The position numbers and the translations under genes were made by a program. Shown here piece after piece: positions 35,640 to 47,269 of a DNA stretch of 64,000 nt. The stretch spans positions 942,001 to 1,006,000 of the forward strand of contig JADANN010000438.1 of assembly GCA_018806985.1 (NCBI GenBank), given 5' to 3'. The notes below the pieces were generated by a model. That model ran no database searches, was not told where the DNA came from, and saw only the letters and a list, made by a program, of their open reading frames with translations. The stretch is from Angiostrongylus vasorum. Lineage: Eukaryota; Nematoda; Chromadorea; Rhabditida; Metastrongylidae. Positions within the stretch are counted from its first letter, which is position 1; each line of letters opens with the position of its first letter.

Positions 35640-35964
35640 ATAAATGTATAAACTCCATTTGATCAGAGAATTAGCCAGTGCTTTAGTTATAGTTATTGTG
35701 TCACCAGTGGAGGGATCCAGTACCTCCACTACCATGCTCCATACCAACTTAGCTAGTGTTTCAACGGACTGCTTCCGACTTCAGACTCATAAGTTCAGTA
35801 GTTCGTCGAACCACATCGTACAGCACTTCCGTCGTTCCACCGACAGCCCCATTTCCTGCTAGAAGGAAATCGTCATCTACAAACTGAAACATAAGACTTC
35901 TTGTCAAAACGATTCTAGAACGTTGTAATAACTTGTGGAGAGTCGAACACGGCCATTTCCAGCT
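35640..35964 (-). CDS. Candidate gene fragment on the minus strand
   Basis: On the minus strand, GAAATGGCC (ATG near 35964) gives MAVFDSPQ. A 50-60 base intron-like gap ends in a strong acceptor, TTATGTTTCAG, at 35884. An open segment (35883-35761) follows in the same phase: FVDDDFLLAGNGAVGGTTEV and LYDVVRRTTELMSLKSEAVR before TGA. A further open segment on the same strand (about 35727-35640) reads VVEVLDPSTGDTITITKALA NSLI. DPxTGxxIxxxxAxxxxLI loosely recalls plakin repeats, but that is a weak resemblance. The segments do not join into one clean frame. It is a real exon group, a decayed one, or chance. Confidence 0.3.
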
Positions 35965-36079
35965 CGTTAGAGCTGGTTTAAACGGAAACATCACAGTGTT
36001 TGCTACTAAGAATTTCAGTTACTTTTACATTCCTATAACTATGTTAGTGATTCATCATAACTAATTATTTACTTTGTAT

Positions 36080-36191
36080 AAAGGATAAAGGATAAGACTC
36101 TCGGCGTTGAACAGTCCCGGAGGGATGGGCCGTGCATTCGACTTCATCAAGCATCGTTGGAGGTGGTTGAGTGCATATCTGGCCTCTATTT
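36080..36191 (-). repeat. S1 SINE 3' fragment
   Basis: Minus strand: GCCAGATATGCACTCAACCA, GATGCTTGATGAAGTCGAAT and GCCGAGAGTCTTATCCTTTA. Confidence 0.75.
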
Positions 36192-36237
36192 AGTAGCTAA
36201 GAGAAAACGACAGGTCCAGTTGTACTTATTATAGTTA

Positions 36238-36371
36238 TGTTTGATATAACCACAGTTATGCTGAGATATTTGCAAAACTCCGGACCGCAAGTGTTTGCAG
36301 TGGGGGAACGAACGTGCTATTACCCTTCCCGTGGACTAACGCGTTCACCACCACACCATGCGAGTCCTTTG
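36238..36371 (-). repeat. S3 SINE
   Basis: Minus strand: GGTGTGGTGGTGAACGCG, TTCGTTCCCCCACTGCAAAC, CCGGAGTTTTGCAAATATCT, CAGCATAACTGTGGTTATAT. Confidence 0.8.
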
Positions 36372-37738
36372 TAATAGGTAGTAAATGAAAAAGTTAATGT
36401 TGTAGTTATATCGTATTTTTTTTACTTCTATATGACTCGTCTTCACGTCTACTGTGCGGATCCGAGCACTTCTCACATTCGATTCGTTTCCTCGGATCCA
36501 TTATCCACGAAGAACTTCCAAAAACCAACTCCAACCAGCTATTATATTGTAATATTATAATTACGCTCAAGTGTTGAGAATCATCCTTTAAGGATTCGAG
36601 CAACAGAAGTCAGCGGATGAGAAGCCTAAATTTATCAAACAACGCTTAAATGCGCACATTTCCTTGGAATTCGGACTATAAGGGGCAGTTCCTTTAACGT
36701 TTGTGAGATTAGGGACCATTGGAGAAAGTGTAGTAATCGGTCGATTCTGAGAAAATGTTCTAATATTCCGGCTATGTTTTTTTTCTTCTAAATACAGGAC
36801 TTTGTGTGCAATTATTTGCATCTAGTACGTGCACGTCGGTGTCAAGCGGCACCATCACCACCGCTCGCACTTCCCTCGGCTGGTCATCATCACCATCATC
36901 ACCATCATCATCATCACCATCATCCTCCCTCCTCCTCATCATCATCACCATCACCATCATCATCATCATCATCATCATCATGATCATCATCATGATCATC
37001 TTCGCCATTATCCCACCTCCACTTCCACTACCACCATCATCACCGCAACCGCTGTCGTCATGATTTATTGTCTTCATTGAATCTTGATTTCCCCTGCAAT
37101 GGAGTATTATTTGTGGTATGTTAGGAGGTGGCCCCTTGTGCACCACCACCTTATGGAAGAATCGTAGAATCGATTTCTTTCGTTCGAATTTGTGTACTGA
37201 AGATAGTTCTTGCCCATGTCAATCGTTGTTTCAACATCGTTCCAGTCACTTAACCACGACATCATCACTTACTGCCACTGTATTCATGCTATAAGAGATT
37301 ATACCGCTTACTGCACAGTTCGAATGGGCACTATTGATCGATTGCGTTTGTGGATCAAAGAGCGCAATCGAAAAGGATGAGCCGTGGTGGGTGCGACTTG
37401 ACGAATAGCGCAGAGATCTACGACATAGCCTGCAAATCGATGAGATAACAGTGGATCAAGGAAACGATTTTTGCTAAACCGCGTGCGATTTCTTCCAGTT
37501 TCTTCACAAACAATGTTCGTCTCCTACATCCGGATGGTTTAGAGAGTACTATATTTTTGTAATTTTGAATTTTTTTTGGTTCAGTCGTTCCTGTATTTTT
37601 CTTCGAATCGCTGTTTTGCTCCATTTTGTGCTCGTAAGTCAAACCCCTGTTTTCTCATAAACCAGTGTAGTCTATGTATCTATACACATACATATTTATT
37701 TACTTATTTATTTATTTATTCCCTGATAGGCGCGGATA
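36372..37738. other. Gene-free stretch with an ATC trinucleotide island
   Basis: 36875-37045 is CATCATCACC-type sequence. Frames at 36406-36603 (minus) and 36431-36560 (plus) look mildly coding in both directions but have no splice support. Confidence 0.3.
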
Positions 37739-37741
37739 CTA

Positions 37742-37955
37742 AGGGCGCGTGTGGCGCAGTGGTCGGAGGCGCCCTGCAATACACACATGGTATCGCTGCC
37801 CTCGCCCGTGGCCCACCAATCCTTCCCTCCCTCCGGGTTCGGCAAATGTGCAGATATGCATTCAGTGCCCTCCAACGATGCTTAATGAAGTCAAATATAT
37901 GGAGCTTCTGTCAGGGGATTGATCAACGCCGAGAGCTTTATCCTTTCATTCTTTA
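37742..37955 (+). repeat. S1 SINE, head retained, mid-section deleted
   Basis: GGCGCGTGTGGCGCAGTGGT starts the tRNA-like head. Later come TTCGGCAAATGTGCAGATAT, GCATTCAGTGCCCTCCAACG and GCCGAGAGCTTTATCC. TATTTATTTACTTATTT occurs on both sides (37693-37709 and 37970-37986) and may be its target duplication, but the sequence is low complexity. Confidence 0.75.
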
Positions 37956-39560
37956 TTTATGTATGTATGTATTTATTTACTTATTTGTTTATTTATTTAT
38001 CCGTTCATTTATTCGCTAGAGATGCTTCTACCACTTGAAAAAGTTTTATTGAAATTCTACTATTTTATCTTCAGTGCTGACTTTTTTTTTGAATACCGTA
38101 CTTTTTTGTTTTTCAGTCACAAGGAGGCAAAATTCGACGATGAAAGGAAAGCTGAGAACGGTCACACATCAACTGCTCTTTTATTTTTTCAACTGTTCCG
38201 TTACCAGCATATATATATATATAATATTTATACATATATATAATATGTGTAAATATACATATATACATATATATATATACATATTGATCGATAGTAGAAG
38301 AAATCTGAAAGCAAGAAAGTAGGAACCATACCCTCCAGAAACGTCGTCGTCTCATTTATATGCCAACCATCGGGCTCTCTTTCTATCTACTATTCTGTCT
38401 TGTTCTCGGTCTCTCACTTTCCCCTCTTTCTGTCTCTCCTAACTAAAGATTTATTATCTTCAGTAAATCTCGATTTATTTGAGTTCTTTAATCGCTGGTG
38501 ATTATAAGACGATCTCCTTCTGCTGTCACATAAATTAGAGTACAAGCCACCATGGAGAAAATCGGCGACGTTAAGAGATTTTTAGGAAAGAGAGAGGTTC
38601 TGGTGACATGAGCTGATTGTCTTTGAGACCTTCGTTGGGCAAAGAGGACTCGGACTGTTCCGGCCTTCAGCGTGTGACCTTTGTACGAGTTTTACGATGT
38701 TGCCGGCATCTCTCACAAGTGATCTTGTCTATCACAAAATTGTACATTATGTTATATTTTTGCAATTTGCACTCTTCCATCTCGTGCTCTGCTCATCATC
38801 TGTGTCCGACTTTTTTTTGTCTCCGAGAAAACGAAATTCGGAACGCACAACGAAAAATGTCGAAGATTAATGACCTCTTTCACGCACGACTCTCGTGGTG
38901 GTCGTTTTGGCGTTATCCAAATGAATGTTTTTCCACCGTCTTAAATCTTATTCTACTGCGTTATCCGACTAGGTGGAGGGAGTAGGTTAGGGAGTAGTGA
39001 AACAGGAATGAGATTGGAGACGGAAATAGGAGGGGAAGTGATGAGAGTGGGACGGGAAAGAGGAGCTGGGGTAACCCGTCTTCGGAAAAGAAAGCGGTCA
39101 TTCCAGTTACACACTCACCAATGCTCACATTTCTTTATCAGTCGCTTCTTCTATTGTTATCTATTCGGATTTAGGTAGTAGTAATTCCTACGAGATATGA
39201 AAAAAAGTACGAGACAATGTTTTTTTTGTGTTCGTTGCAAAATGCTAGCAAATCGAGCCTATCGTAGTTCTCAATATTTCTGGACAATAGCGTTTTCAGG
39301 ATCGTCCGAACACGAAAATGCACTTTGTTTAATACCAGAAACCCTAGTGTTGTTAAACTTAGGGAGTTTATTTACCGAAACTAATAATTATTTAATTTTA
39401 ACCGTTTTACTGACATTTATGAGTACATTGTTCTTTTTTTTCACAACAAATGCAGGAAATAGTTATTGATCGATGATCAGTTAGTACCGTTATGCTGCAT
39501 TCTTTTGACAATAGACATTTGTCTGACGAACAAACATTGAATATCTGTCGGTATGCCGTT
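37956..39560. other. Gene-free stretch; TA-rich and polypurine segments
   Basis: 38205-38290 is TATATA-rich. 38968-39078 is almost purely purine. Frames at 38617-38985 and 39197-39469 (plus) are open for 90-122 codons without a domain or splice signal. Confidence 0.35.
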
Positions 39561-39565
39561 GATCA

Positions 39566-39739
39566 TTCGTTCGTTCGTTCGTTCGTTCGTTCGTTCGTTC
39601 GTTCGTTCGTTCGTTCGTTCGTTCGTTCGTTCGTTCGTTCGTTCGTTCGTTCGTTCGTTCGTTCGTTCGTTCGTTCGTTCGTTCGTTCGTTCGTTCGTTC
39701 GTTCGTTCGTTCGTTCGTTCGTTCGTTCGTTCGTTCGTT
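39566..39739. repeat. (GTTC)n tetranucleotide repeat, about 43 units
   Basis: A perfect TTCG/GTTC repeat for 174 bases with no interruption. It has no stop in several frames on both strands (Phe-Val-Arg-Ser and Asn-Glu-Arg-Thr), so open frames across it mean nothing. Confidence 0.97.
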
Positions 39740-39740
39740 G

Positions 39741-41190
39741 TTCATTCTTTCACCTAAGACGAACATAATCGATGTCTTGATCAATGCCTATGTTTTGCAT
39801 TACTGTGAGCTCTTCGTGCACTTTTGCATTCATGCAAAAGAGACGATATGCGACTGACTGTCCGTCAGACATTCTAAGCATTCCACTTGACCGAGGAGAA
39901 AGAATATAACAAGAAAGCAACAACACATGCGATTGCAGAAAAAATCCTGCACCCTTTGCGTGTTTGCAAGTTTTGTGAGTTCTTCCGTTTGTTCTTCACC
40001 ACTTGTTTACATCGCAGAATGGTGCATTTTGTTTGTCCTCGTCGTCTTATTTCCAATCTTTATTTCTTTTTTCTCATCCTTGAAGTTTTTTCCTGGATAG
40101 AATTCATCTTTCCACAAAGGCACTGGAATATTCAAGGTGGTTATTAGGGATTTCCAGCCAGATTCATTGAGTGCAACGTACTCAAGTTTCCTGTAAATTC
40201 ATTTCGTAACACATAAAATTATGTCAGGTCAGTTAAATGGTGTATAAAAGGACATTTAGTAGTTTACATGTACTTTCCAGTCATTAAGGCATAGAAAAAG
40301 AATGTAGAATGGCTTGTATATGTGGATGAAATTAATAATAATGATGCTGGTGATCTTTATCACCTTCAGTCACATTTCTCATTGACTCATCTTAACACCA
40401 ACAGGGTCTCCATTCCTCCTTATGCTGAGCGCTGGGACTATGCCAGTGATTTTCACTCGGTTGACGGATGCCACAAGCATTCGTACGATATCCTGTATAG
40501 AAATGGTTTTTAATTAGTGGAAATGGTCCTGTAGGTGATCCAGAAGCGTATTGTATCTACTTCCCATTTGATTATGTCCAGGGCTCAATAAATCTACGGG
40601 GTAGGAGGCACTGCGCCTACACATACAGGTGCATGCATTACACATGTGGACTAGCATGATTCCGTCTATAGTGAAGGTATAAGTCAGTTCGGAACAATAC
40701 AGGTATGAAGTTCATCTGCTGGATACAATTATGTCTCAGAACATGGACACGATCGCTTCTGATCCGCTCTTAACCTTCGCTACCCTCGTCAACTTGGTTT
40801 AGAGGGTCGGGGGTAGTCTCAAAACTAATTGGGGCGGGTTTTGTCACAAAAGGTGCTTAGATACACCAGTATATAAGAGTGGGACTCTCAATGCTGTTAA
40901 TATCGAACTTCATGCGAAAAATTCTGTTATATTTCTGTTGTGTAATCGGTTCTATCGTCTTTTAGCTAATGTTGAGCTAGAGTAATCAGTAGAGAAGTAC
41001 AATTTTGTATATGTTGACGTTGAGTGCTACTGAATAATCCCGATGTGAAAAGGGAGATAGTGAAAAGAAATGCCTTGCCTTCGGCATAGTGCAATTGGCT
41101 CATTAGTGGTGCTTTGCCGATTCACCCCACAGCCCAACCCTAATTTCGTCATTGCGCACAATCTGACCGTGTTCCGGGCATTTCATCAAT
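39741..41190. other. Gene-free stretch
   Basis: AT-rich unique sequence. Nothing recognised. Confidence 0.4.
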
Positions 41191-41193
41191 GTC

Positions 41194-41208
41194 GTCGTAG
41201 TCATCATC

Positions 41209-41240
<32 letters not shown>

Positions 41241-41350
41241 CATCGTCATCATCATCATCATCATCATTATCGTCATCATCATCAGCGTCGTAACCGTTGT
41301 AGTTGTAGTCGTCATAGTCGTCGTCGCCATCATCACCATCATCATTACAA
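41194..41350. repeat. ATC trinucleotide island
   Basis: CATCATCATCACCATCATCA-type repeat with GTC variants. Poly-His and poly-Met frames are artefacts. Confidence 0.85.
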
Positions 41351-41639
41351 ACGTTTAATCAACCGTAAATGACCAGTGGCAGACCTTGTGAGGAGCAACT
41401 AGGAAAACCTAGTAAACCGTTTCCGTAGAATTAACTTTGCGAATTCGTTAGCATGAAATGTTCCAAGTAATAAGTGTAGAAGTGCTTTTCCAGTTAATCT
41501 AATTCAGTAGTGATTTACTACTGGAGAAGGAAAGTTACTTAGTCGAATTCTACGAAATATAGGCGTATGCACACGATCTTGAGGATTCAATTCATCATTC
41601 ATTAATGATACCCATTGTCGGTCAGACCTCTCATTAACA

Positions 41640-41735
41640 ACGATGGTGATGGGCTTGGTGTGGTGGTGGTGGTGGTGGCGGTAGTGGTGGTGGTGGTGGC
41701 GATGATGGTGATGATGAGGATGATGGTGACGAATT
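41640..41735. repeat. GGT/GAT trinucleotide island
   Basis: GGTGGTGGTGGTGGTGGCGG followed by GATGATGG units. Confidence 0.85.
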
Positions 41736-41929
41736 CTTTTTTTTGCGCTGTCACTGTGCACTATTTCAACAGATTATTCGTTGAAAATAAAGTTCTCACG
41801 TATGAGAGATTACGGTAGAGTTTCTTTGTGAGAGAATCGGCTTTGAACTAGAGACACCACCCGACACACTCGATCGTTGACCTCATTTGATTCCGTCTCT
41901 CTCTGTCTGTCTCTTACTCATCTTGCATA

Positions 41930-42103
41930 AACACACATGCACACACACATACATACATACATACATACATACATACATACATACATACATACATACATAC
42001 ATACATACATACATACATACATACATACATACATACATACATACATACATACATACATACATGCATACATACATACATACATACATACATACATACATAC
42101 ACA

Positions 42104-42149
<46 letters not shown>

Positions 42150-42450
42150 CATGCACACATACACCACTACATACATACGTTTATGCATATACACACATAA
42201 ACACCTACATACATACAATAATGCATACATACACACAACACATGCCCACATACACACACACCACTACATCCTTGAGTTTATTCATACACACACATACAAA
42301 CACACGCATACATTAATGAATATGCATACATACAAATACACAACATACACATCACTAGAGTACACACGCTTATGCATACATGCACATACACACATACGTA
42401 CACACTTATACAAATACGTTTATGCACGCATACACCTATACATACACGTT
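41930..42450. repeat. (CATA)n and (CA)n compound microsatellite
   Basis: About 40 CATA units (41949-42100), a CA run (42103-42150), then degraded CA/TA sequence. Confidence 0.95.
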
Positions 42451-42455
42451 CATAC

Positions 42456-42458
<3 letters not shown>

Positions 42459-42493
<35 letters not shown>

Positions 42494-42495
42494 TA

Positions 42496-42546
<51 letters not shown>
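42459..42546. repeat. (TA)n microsatellite
   Basis: About 44 TA units with GT interruptions. Confidence 0.95.
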
Positions 42547-42549
<3 letters not shown>

Positions 42550-44095
42550 ACACTTCTGTTCAAGTGAAAAAACGTGTAGACGTGTCTGACATATCTGTTC
42601 TACAAGTTATGTATTATTGAATTGAACAGTTTTGCAGATTTGCACCACGACAAACGAACCTCAGTCAGAATGACCTTTCGTCGTGTTTTTCTTGCTTTCA
42701 CACACTTGCTCTTACACACACACACACCCGCACACGTACACAAACACGTTGCAACTGTCAGCGATGTTTTTCTAGAGGGATTTCTCAATGATTCCTAAGG
42801 GACATTCGGACAATCGTAACATAGTCGTCGTTGTCGTCGTCCTGGTCGTCATCATTGTTTTTCAATGTTTCGTTGTTCGTGTTTGTCGTCGTCATTGATA
42901 GACGACAACGATTCATAGCGATATGCCGCCTATTCATCGTCACTTCTTTTTTTTCCAGCGCTTCACTTCTCTCTCGAAGATGATCTTCCTGATTTATCCA
43001 ATTAGTCAATCTCGGTCCTTTGGTTGGTTAGTAAGTTGCTAGGTCTTTGAATAGGGGGACTGACTGGCTGGGTTGGCTGCATAGGTATGTATGTATGTAT
43101 GTATGTATGCGCATGTATGTAGGCTTGTGCCTGTGTATGTCTGTGTGTATGTGTGTGTATGTATGTGTAGGGAGAGCGTGAGTGTTTGCGCATTGCTTTA
43201 CCATCGATCGTTGAATTGTTGCAATAGTCCTCGTCGTTCACTAAATACCCCACGCCCTCATCCATCAGCAGTCTTTTGACAATTAGTCAGATTTCTGGAT
43301 TCATCATCAACTCATCCAGAATTCACTGACATTCTGACTCTATGATTCCTTTCCCAGAACCATTGACTCAAAATCGTTACTCTGCCAGACTGACACATTG
43401 TTGCTCTCGGTGAATCCTGGACGTAGTAAGTCTTTCGTAATATTAAGAGATTATTCATTCGCTAAAAAAAGTTTTTTCGTAGTTTCTTTGCCTGAATGTT
43501 TTGTTTTTATGAACTTAAACATGTTATTCTTAAGGAAACCATTTTCACAAAGGTGTAGATCACTGAAAAAATTCCTAATCAGTTTAATCGAGGCTTCCTC
43601 GGTTTTCTTGATCGTCTTTTTTCTGAAGCTGTCGTTGTCCATTAATGGATATTCAAAATGAATTTTTATCATCAGATAATCTGACGAGCTGGAATTGATA
43701 TCTCTTCAGTAACTTAGGTTTCCAAAGGTTTCTGAGTGTTACGTTATCTTTGCAGTCAACAATCGTACTATCACCTTACGTCTTTCATTTTCCAATATTT
43801 TTTTTCGTTTTTTTTTCTCTCTTCGTTTTTCAGTTTTTTTTCCGGAATTTCAGTCTTGAAATCAGAAAATTATCCTCAACTTTCACTATTTAAAAGGTTG
43901 TTCTTCTTTGAGTAGCGCCAACATTCCCAAGACTGACTTACTGTTAACCTTGGCATTGACAAGCAGGGACTTGTAGAGAGCGGTGAGTGTGTGAAGAAAC
44001 TGTTCTATACCTAGTGCGATTGAAAATTAGGTATCGTCGCTTCCTTGTTGAGGTTATGGAGGTGTTTGGCTGACTAGCTTGCGGTTACTTTGATC
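42550..44095. other. Gene-free stretch
   Basis: Contains a GTC-rich tract at 42820-42900 and a short GTAT repeat at 43085-43110. No supportable gene. Confidence 0.4.
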
Positions 44096-44100
44096 GTTTA

Positions 44101-44138
44101 AGGCGCTGAGGAAGGCGAAGTTTACCGGAGCGTCGAAA
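44101..44138 (+). ncRNA. Degenerate hammerhead-like motif
   Basis: Plus strand: CTGAGGA (perfect core box), stem II region AGGCGAAGTTTACCG, then GAGC (for GAAAC) and GTC. It is followed by TACTTTTATAATAGCAACC, which resembles the outer arm of the inverted element at 22.7 kb. It probably marks an old Penelope terminal repeat. Confidence 0.35.
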
Positions 44139-44210
44139 TACTTTTATAATAGCAACCATTAGTATAGTTCAGAATTGTATAGATAGTGTAAAATTTTGAG
44201 GTAGGTTGGT

Positions 44211-44555
44211 TTAGGTTACGGTGTCCTCTGATACTTCTATGAGTGATGTGTTGACGTTGTAGCGAGCGTTGACCGGTACAGTAGTTGTGGTGACTCTGTC
44301 CCTTCGTCGTCGTCGATGTTGTTCTCCACCCTCTTCAGTCCGCTCCACTTCGTCGTCGTCGTTGTCGTCGTTGTTGGTGCTGCTCTTCACCCTCGTCACT
44401 GCACTACTCCTCGTCGTCGTTGTCGTAGCTAAACAAAGCGCAAAGTTCATCGAGAACAGCAACAACAACAGCCGCGTGCTGTGTCCATCATCGCTGTGTC
44501 GACCGATCGCACCGGCGCAATAACCACTAAAAAAACTCATCACATACGTGAACAC
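44211..44555 (-). other. 114-codon minus-strand frame over a GTC-rich island
   Basis: Contains a hydrophobic stretch (RLLLLLFSMNFALCLATTTT) and an acidic run (NNDDNDDDEVERTEEGG). The trinucleotide composition (GTC/GTT) explains much of the open frame. Function and reality are uncertain. Confidence 0.2.
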
Positions 44556-44559
44556 AACA

Positions 44560-45470
44560 CATTCTATTCCTGCTATTCGTATCTATATTTAGGCTGATTA
44601 CTCCTTTACTTTGTCCATCAATTTTTGTGGTTAAGCGACCACTGTCGTTATCGTTAGGAACACTAAATAAGTCTGTTTCTTTCGCGAAAAGTAGCGAATT
44701 CGTTCTTTCTTGGTTATTTCTATCAGAACTGTGTACGACTGCAAGTCCATTCACTTACACATGGACTTTCCTACACTGTGTTCCTTATAATATCACTGTG
44801 CTAAACCCAACCCTCCCCCGTTCCCTGACCTCAGCGCCCAAAAGAAAAAACGATGAATGGAATTCGTGATCATTGATAAATGTCTGCGGACGAGTTTTCA
44901 TCGTTCATTGCGTTCTCGCTGCAAAACGTTTTGATGTTTCACAAGAGTTGTCACTCAACACCTCTATTGTTCCTTTCCAAACATCCTAACACACTCCATA
45001 GTTCTCATTGTTTACTTTTCACCATCACCATCTGTTATTTGACGTTTCGTTGTTCTGTTTCCCACCGTATCATCGTTTCTTCGCTCGCTCTCTATCTCTA
45101 TCTCTCTCCCTCTCCCTCTCTCCTTGTGGTTCCTTCTGCCTGTCTGTCCCTCTCTCTCTCTCTTAATCATCTCTTTCGTTTACCAGAAGCAAATTGTGGT
45201 TTTTTTTACGATGAAGATCATCTAATGTATTTCTGTAAATAATTGCAAAGCTTCAGCGAGTGTTATGAAACGTTTAGAAATCTCTACAGTAACCAGAGTG
45301 AAGCTTTAGAAAACAGAGCGGCGGATGGGGGAGATGATGGTATGAGAACTAATGTTTGTCTTTCATTTGTAATTCTCCATTTCTCTCTCTCTCTCTGTCT
45401 CTTCCTCTCAACAACGTTTCCTCTTTTCTCATCACTCACTCACATCACTTCACAATCATCGCTGTCTGAC
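44560..45470. other. Gene-free stretch, pyrimidine-rich
   Basis: CTCTCTATCTCTCTCCCTC-type tract at 45080-45165. No supportable gene. Confidence 0.4.
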
Positions 45471-45477
45471 AGCCGCC

Positions 45478-45699
45478 ATGATGAGAGTTGTCTTCATCAT
45501 CGTTCTTATTCTCTGTCTCATCGCTTTGAATCAATCAATGCAGTGTCCTTCAATATGTTCAGTTCTCTCAGACTGCCTTCTCTCTTGTTGTATATTCTTA
45601 CCCGGTCAGCACGATTCCATCCACTTACGACGACGACCATCGGCTATCTCATCATCACCTCCACATCATGTAACTGTCACTTTCTTCACCAGCAGTTAA
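45478..45699 (+). CDS. Candidate small secreted protein
   Basis: A 73-residue frame starts ATGATGAGA in the context GCCGCCATG. It begins with a textbook signal-peptide profile (MMRVVFIIVLILCLIALNQS), then a short Cys-rich stretch, CPSICSVLSDCLLSCC, and a basic/Ser-rich tail ending VTVTFFTSS. Small secreted Cys-containing proteins are common in parasitic nematodes, but there is no family match and no splice evidence. A second frame through the same bases is also open. It may be chance in a pyrimidine-rich region. Confidence 0.3.
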   Translation: MMRVVFIIVLILCLIALNQSMQCPSICSVLSDCLLSCCIFLPGQHDSIHLRRRPSAISSSPPHHVTVTFFTSS

Positions 45700-45704
45700 G
45701 ATGA

Positions 45705-46594
45705 ACAAGAAAAATGCGAACGACAAGTCAAAGTCACGTTTTTTCTTTGCGAGGCCCTCGTCGACTCGACCTCGTGGAGCACTTCCGCATCGTTTCTAGT
45801 TTTAACGAATCGTGCTTTTCTCCTTCCTTCTTCTTTCACTTCCTCTTCCCTTCCTTTCCATTTGCGCCAAGGAAACACGGCACAATGAGGGTTTCCTCCC
45901 AAAGGCGGAGATTACGGTCTCATTATGATTCGGCTTCCACTAACCATATGAGAATTCTTTGAAATTGAAATATCCGATCCTCTAACGAAATACGGTTTCC
46001 GAGTCCTAGAAAGTCTCCTAACGATATTATATATGGGATATTTTTTTCTCTCAGCCGATAACCTGTCATATCTTCTTCGAGACAAAATCGAAGTACAAAA
46101 AATGAGATGAAAGAAAGGAAGAACTTTACTAGTCGACGGAATCTCACTGAGTTCGGTGAAAAAAATGGGAAGAGATGATATAATCAAGAAAAAAAAAGAA
46201 GGTTTTTCATATTATTTTCCTGTGCCGTCGTCCATCTATGTGTTTCGATTTCTTTGGAAGTTTTTATGATGCCGAAAAGTCTGTCTGCTAAGTTGCTTTT
46301 CAGCTTTTTTCTCAAGGTCTTCGTTGTAATGTTGGCGTTTTTTCGCTTTCTCTCTTTTTTTCTTCCTCTGATTTTCTAATTGGATGCATCATACACACAA
46401 GACACACTGCTGTCACAATACTTTCGTCTTTTGTGAGTATTCCTCAAGTGATGGAGGAAGTACAACGACAACAACAACAATAACAACAACAACGACGACG
46501 ACGAGATGATGACGGCAAAGACGACGTCGAAGATGATGTAGACGGCGATGATGACGACATGATGACAACATAGATGGCGGCGACTGCGACTGCG

Positions 46595-46628
<34 letters not shown>

Positions 46629-47010
46629 AGACGACGACGCGGTGAAGATGACAAGAACGACGACGCGGTGAAGACGACAAGAACGACGTCGAAGATGTTT
46701 TAAACGATGACATCGACGATAATGATGATAACGCCGTTGTTGTGGTTGTTTTCAATCTCCCTTATCATCATTGATCATCTCAAAAAAATCGATAAATCGT
46801 CATGTAGCTACGCCAAAGCCGCGAAATACACGCCAGTTTAACGCCTTCATTTCTTCTGTGAGTCTTGTGAGAAAATTCTCGAAATGTTATCGTTGTGAAC
46901 ATGTCGTGAACGTCTTTCTACTCTTCAGCGACGTTTTTTCCGTTCTCTTAAGATCAAATCTCTGAAAAATATTTGTCATGTTTTTGAAATAAATGCCATC
47001 GAAAAGCGAA
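45705..47010. other. Gene-free stretch with a GAC/GTC trinucleotide island
   Basis: 46465-46740 is a long imperfect GAC/GAT repeat (plus strand). Both strands show spurious long frames. Confidence 0.4.
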
Positions 47011-47014
47011 ATCA

Positions 47015-47265
47015 TCCCGTGCAGTGGTCGGAGGCGCCCTGCAACACACACGTGGAATCGATCCCCGCGCCCATGGCCTACCAGGCCCTCCATCCCTCCG
47101 GGGTCGGCAAATTGGTACCAGATTTGTCTAGGTGGATAGCACCACCTGCTTGATACATCGGGTAGGCCTCCGCGAGTCATTGTGTAGGCCAGATATGCAT
47201 TCAATCATCTCGAACGACCTTAATGATTGATCAACGCCGAGAGCTTTATTGTTTACCCTTTTATC
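47015..47265 (+). repeat. S1 SINE, nearly complete
   Basis: GCAGTGGTCGGAGGCGCCCT, GTGGAATCGATCCCCGC (B-box region), GGTCGGCAAATTGGTACCAG, CATTGTGTAGGCCAGATATG, GCCGAGAGCTTTATTG. Confidence 0.8.
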
Positions 47266-47269
47266 CTAT

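Noticed and set aside
36806..37149. Met/Asp-rich minus-strand and His-rich plus-strand frames of 80-125 codons
   Set aside because: ATC trinucleotide island read in six frames.
37742..37830. Possible tRNA gene at the S1 heads
   Set aside because: A- and B-box-like sequences exist, but no full cloverleaf forms and the body is the dispersed S1 family.
39492..39857. 121-codon frame with Phe-Val-Arg-Ser repeats
   Set aside because: Driven by the perfect (GTTC)n repeat; the flanks show no coding features.
41930..42160. CRISPR-like tandem array
   Set aside because: Repeat units are 2-4 bases with no spacers, and the genome is eukaryotic.
41887..42567. Longest open frame in the window (226 codons, plus strand)
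   Set aside because: It is a translation of (CATA)n, (CA)n and (TA)n repeats with no unique protein sequence.
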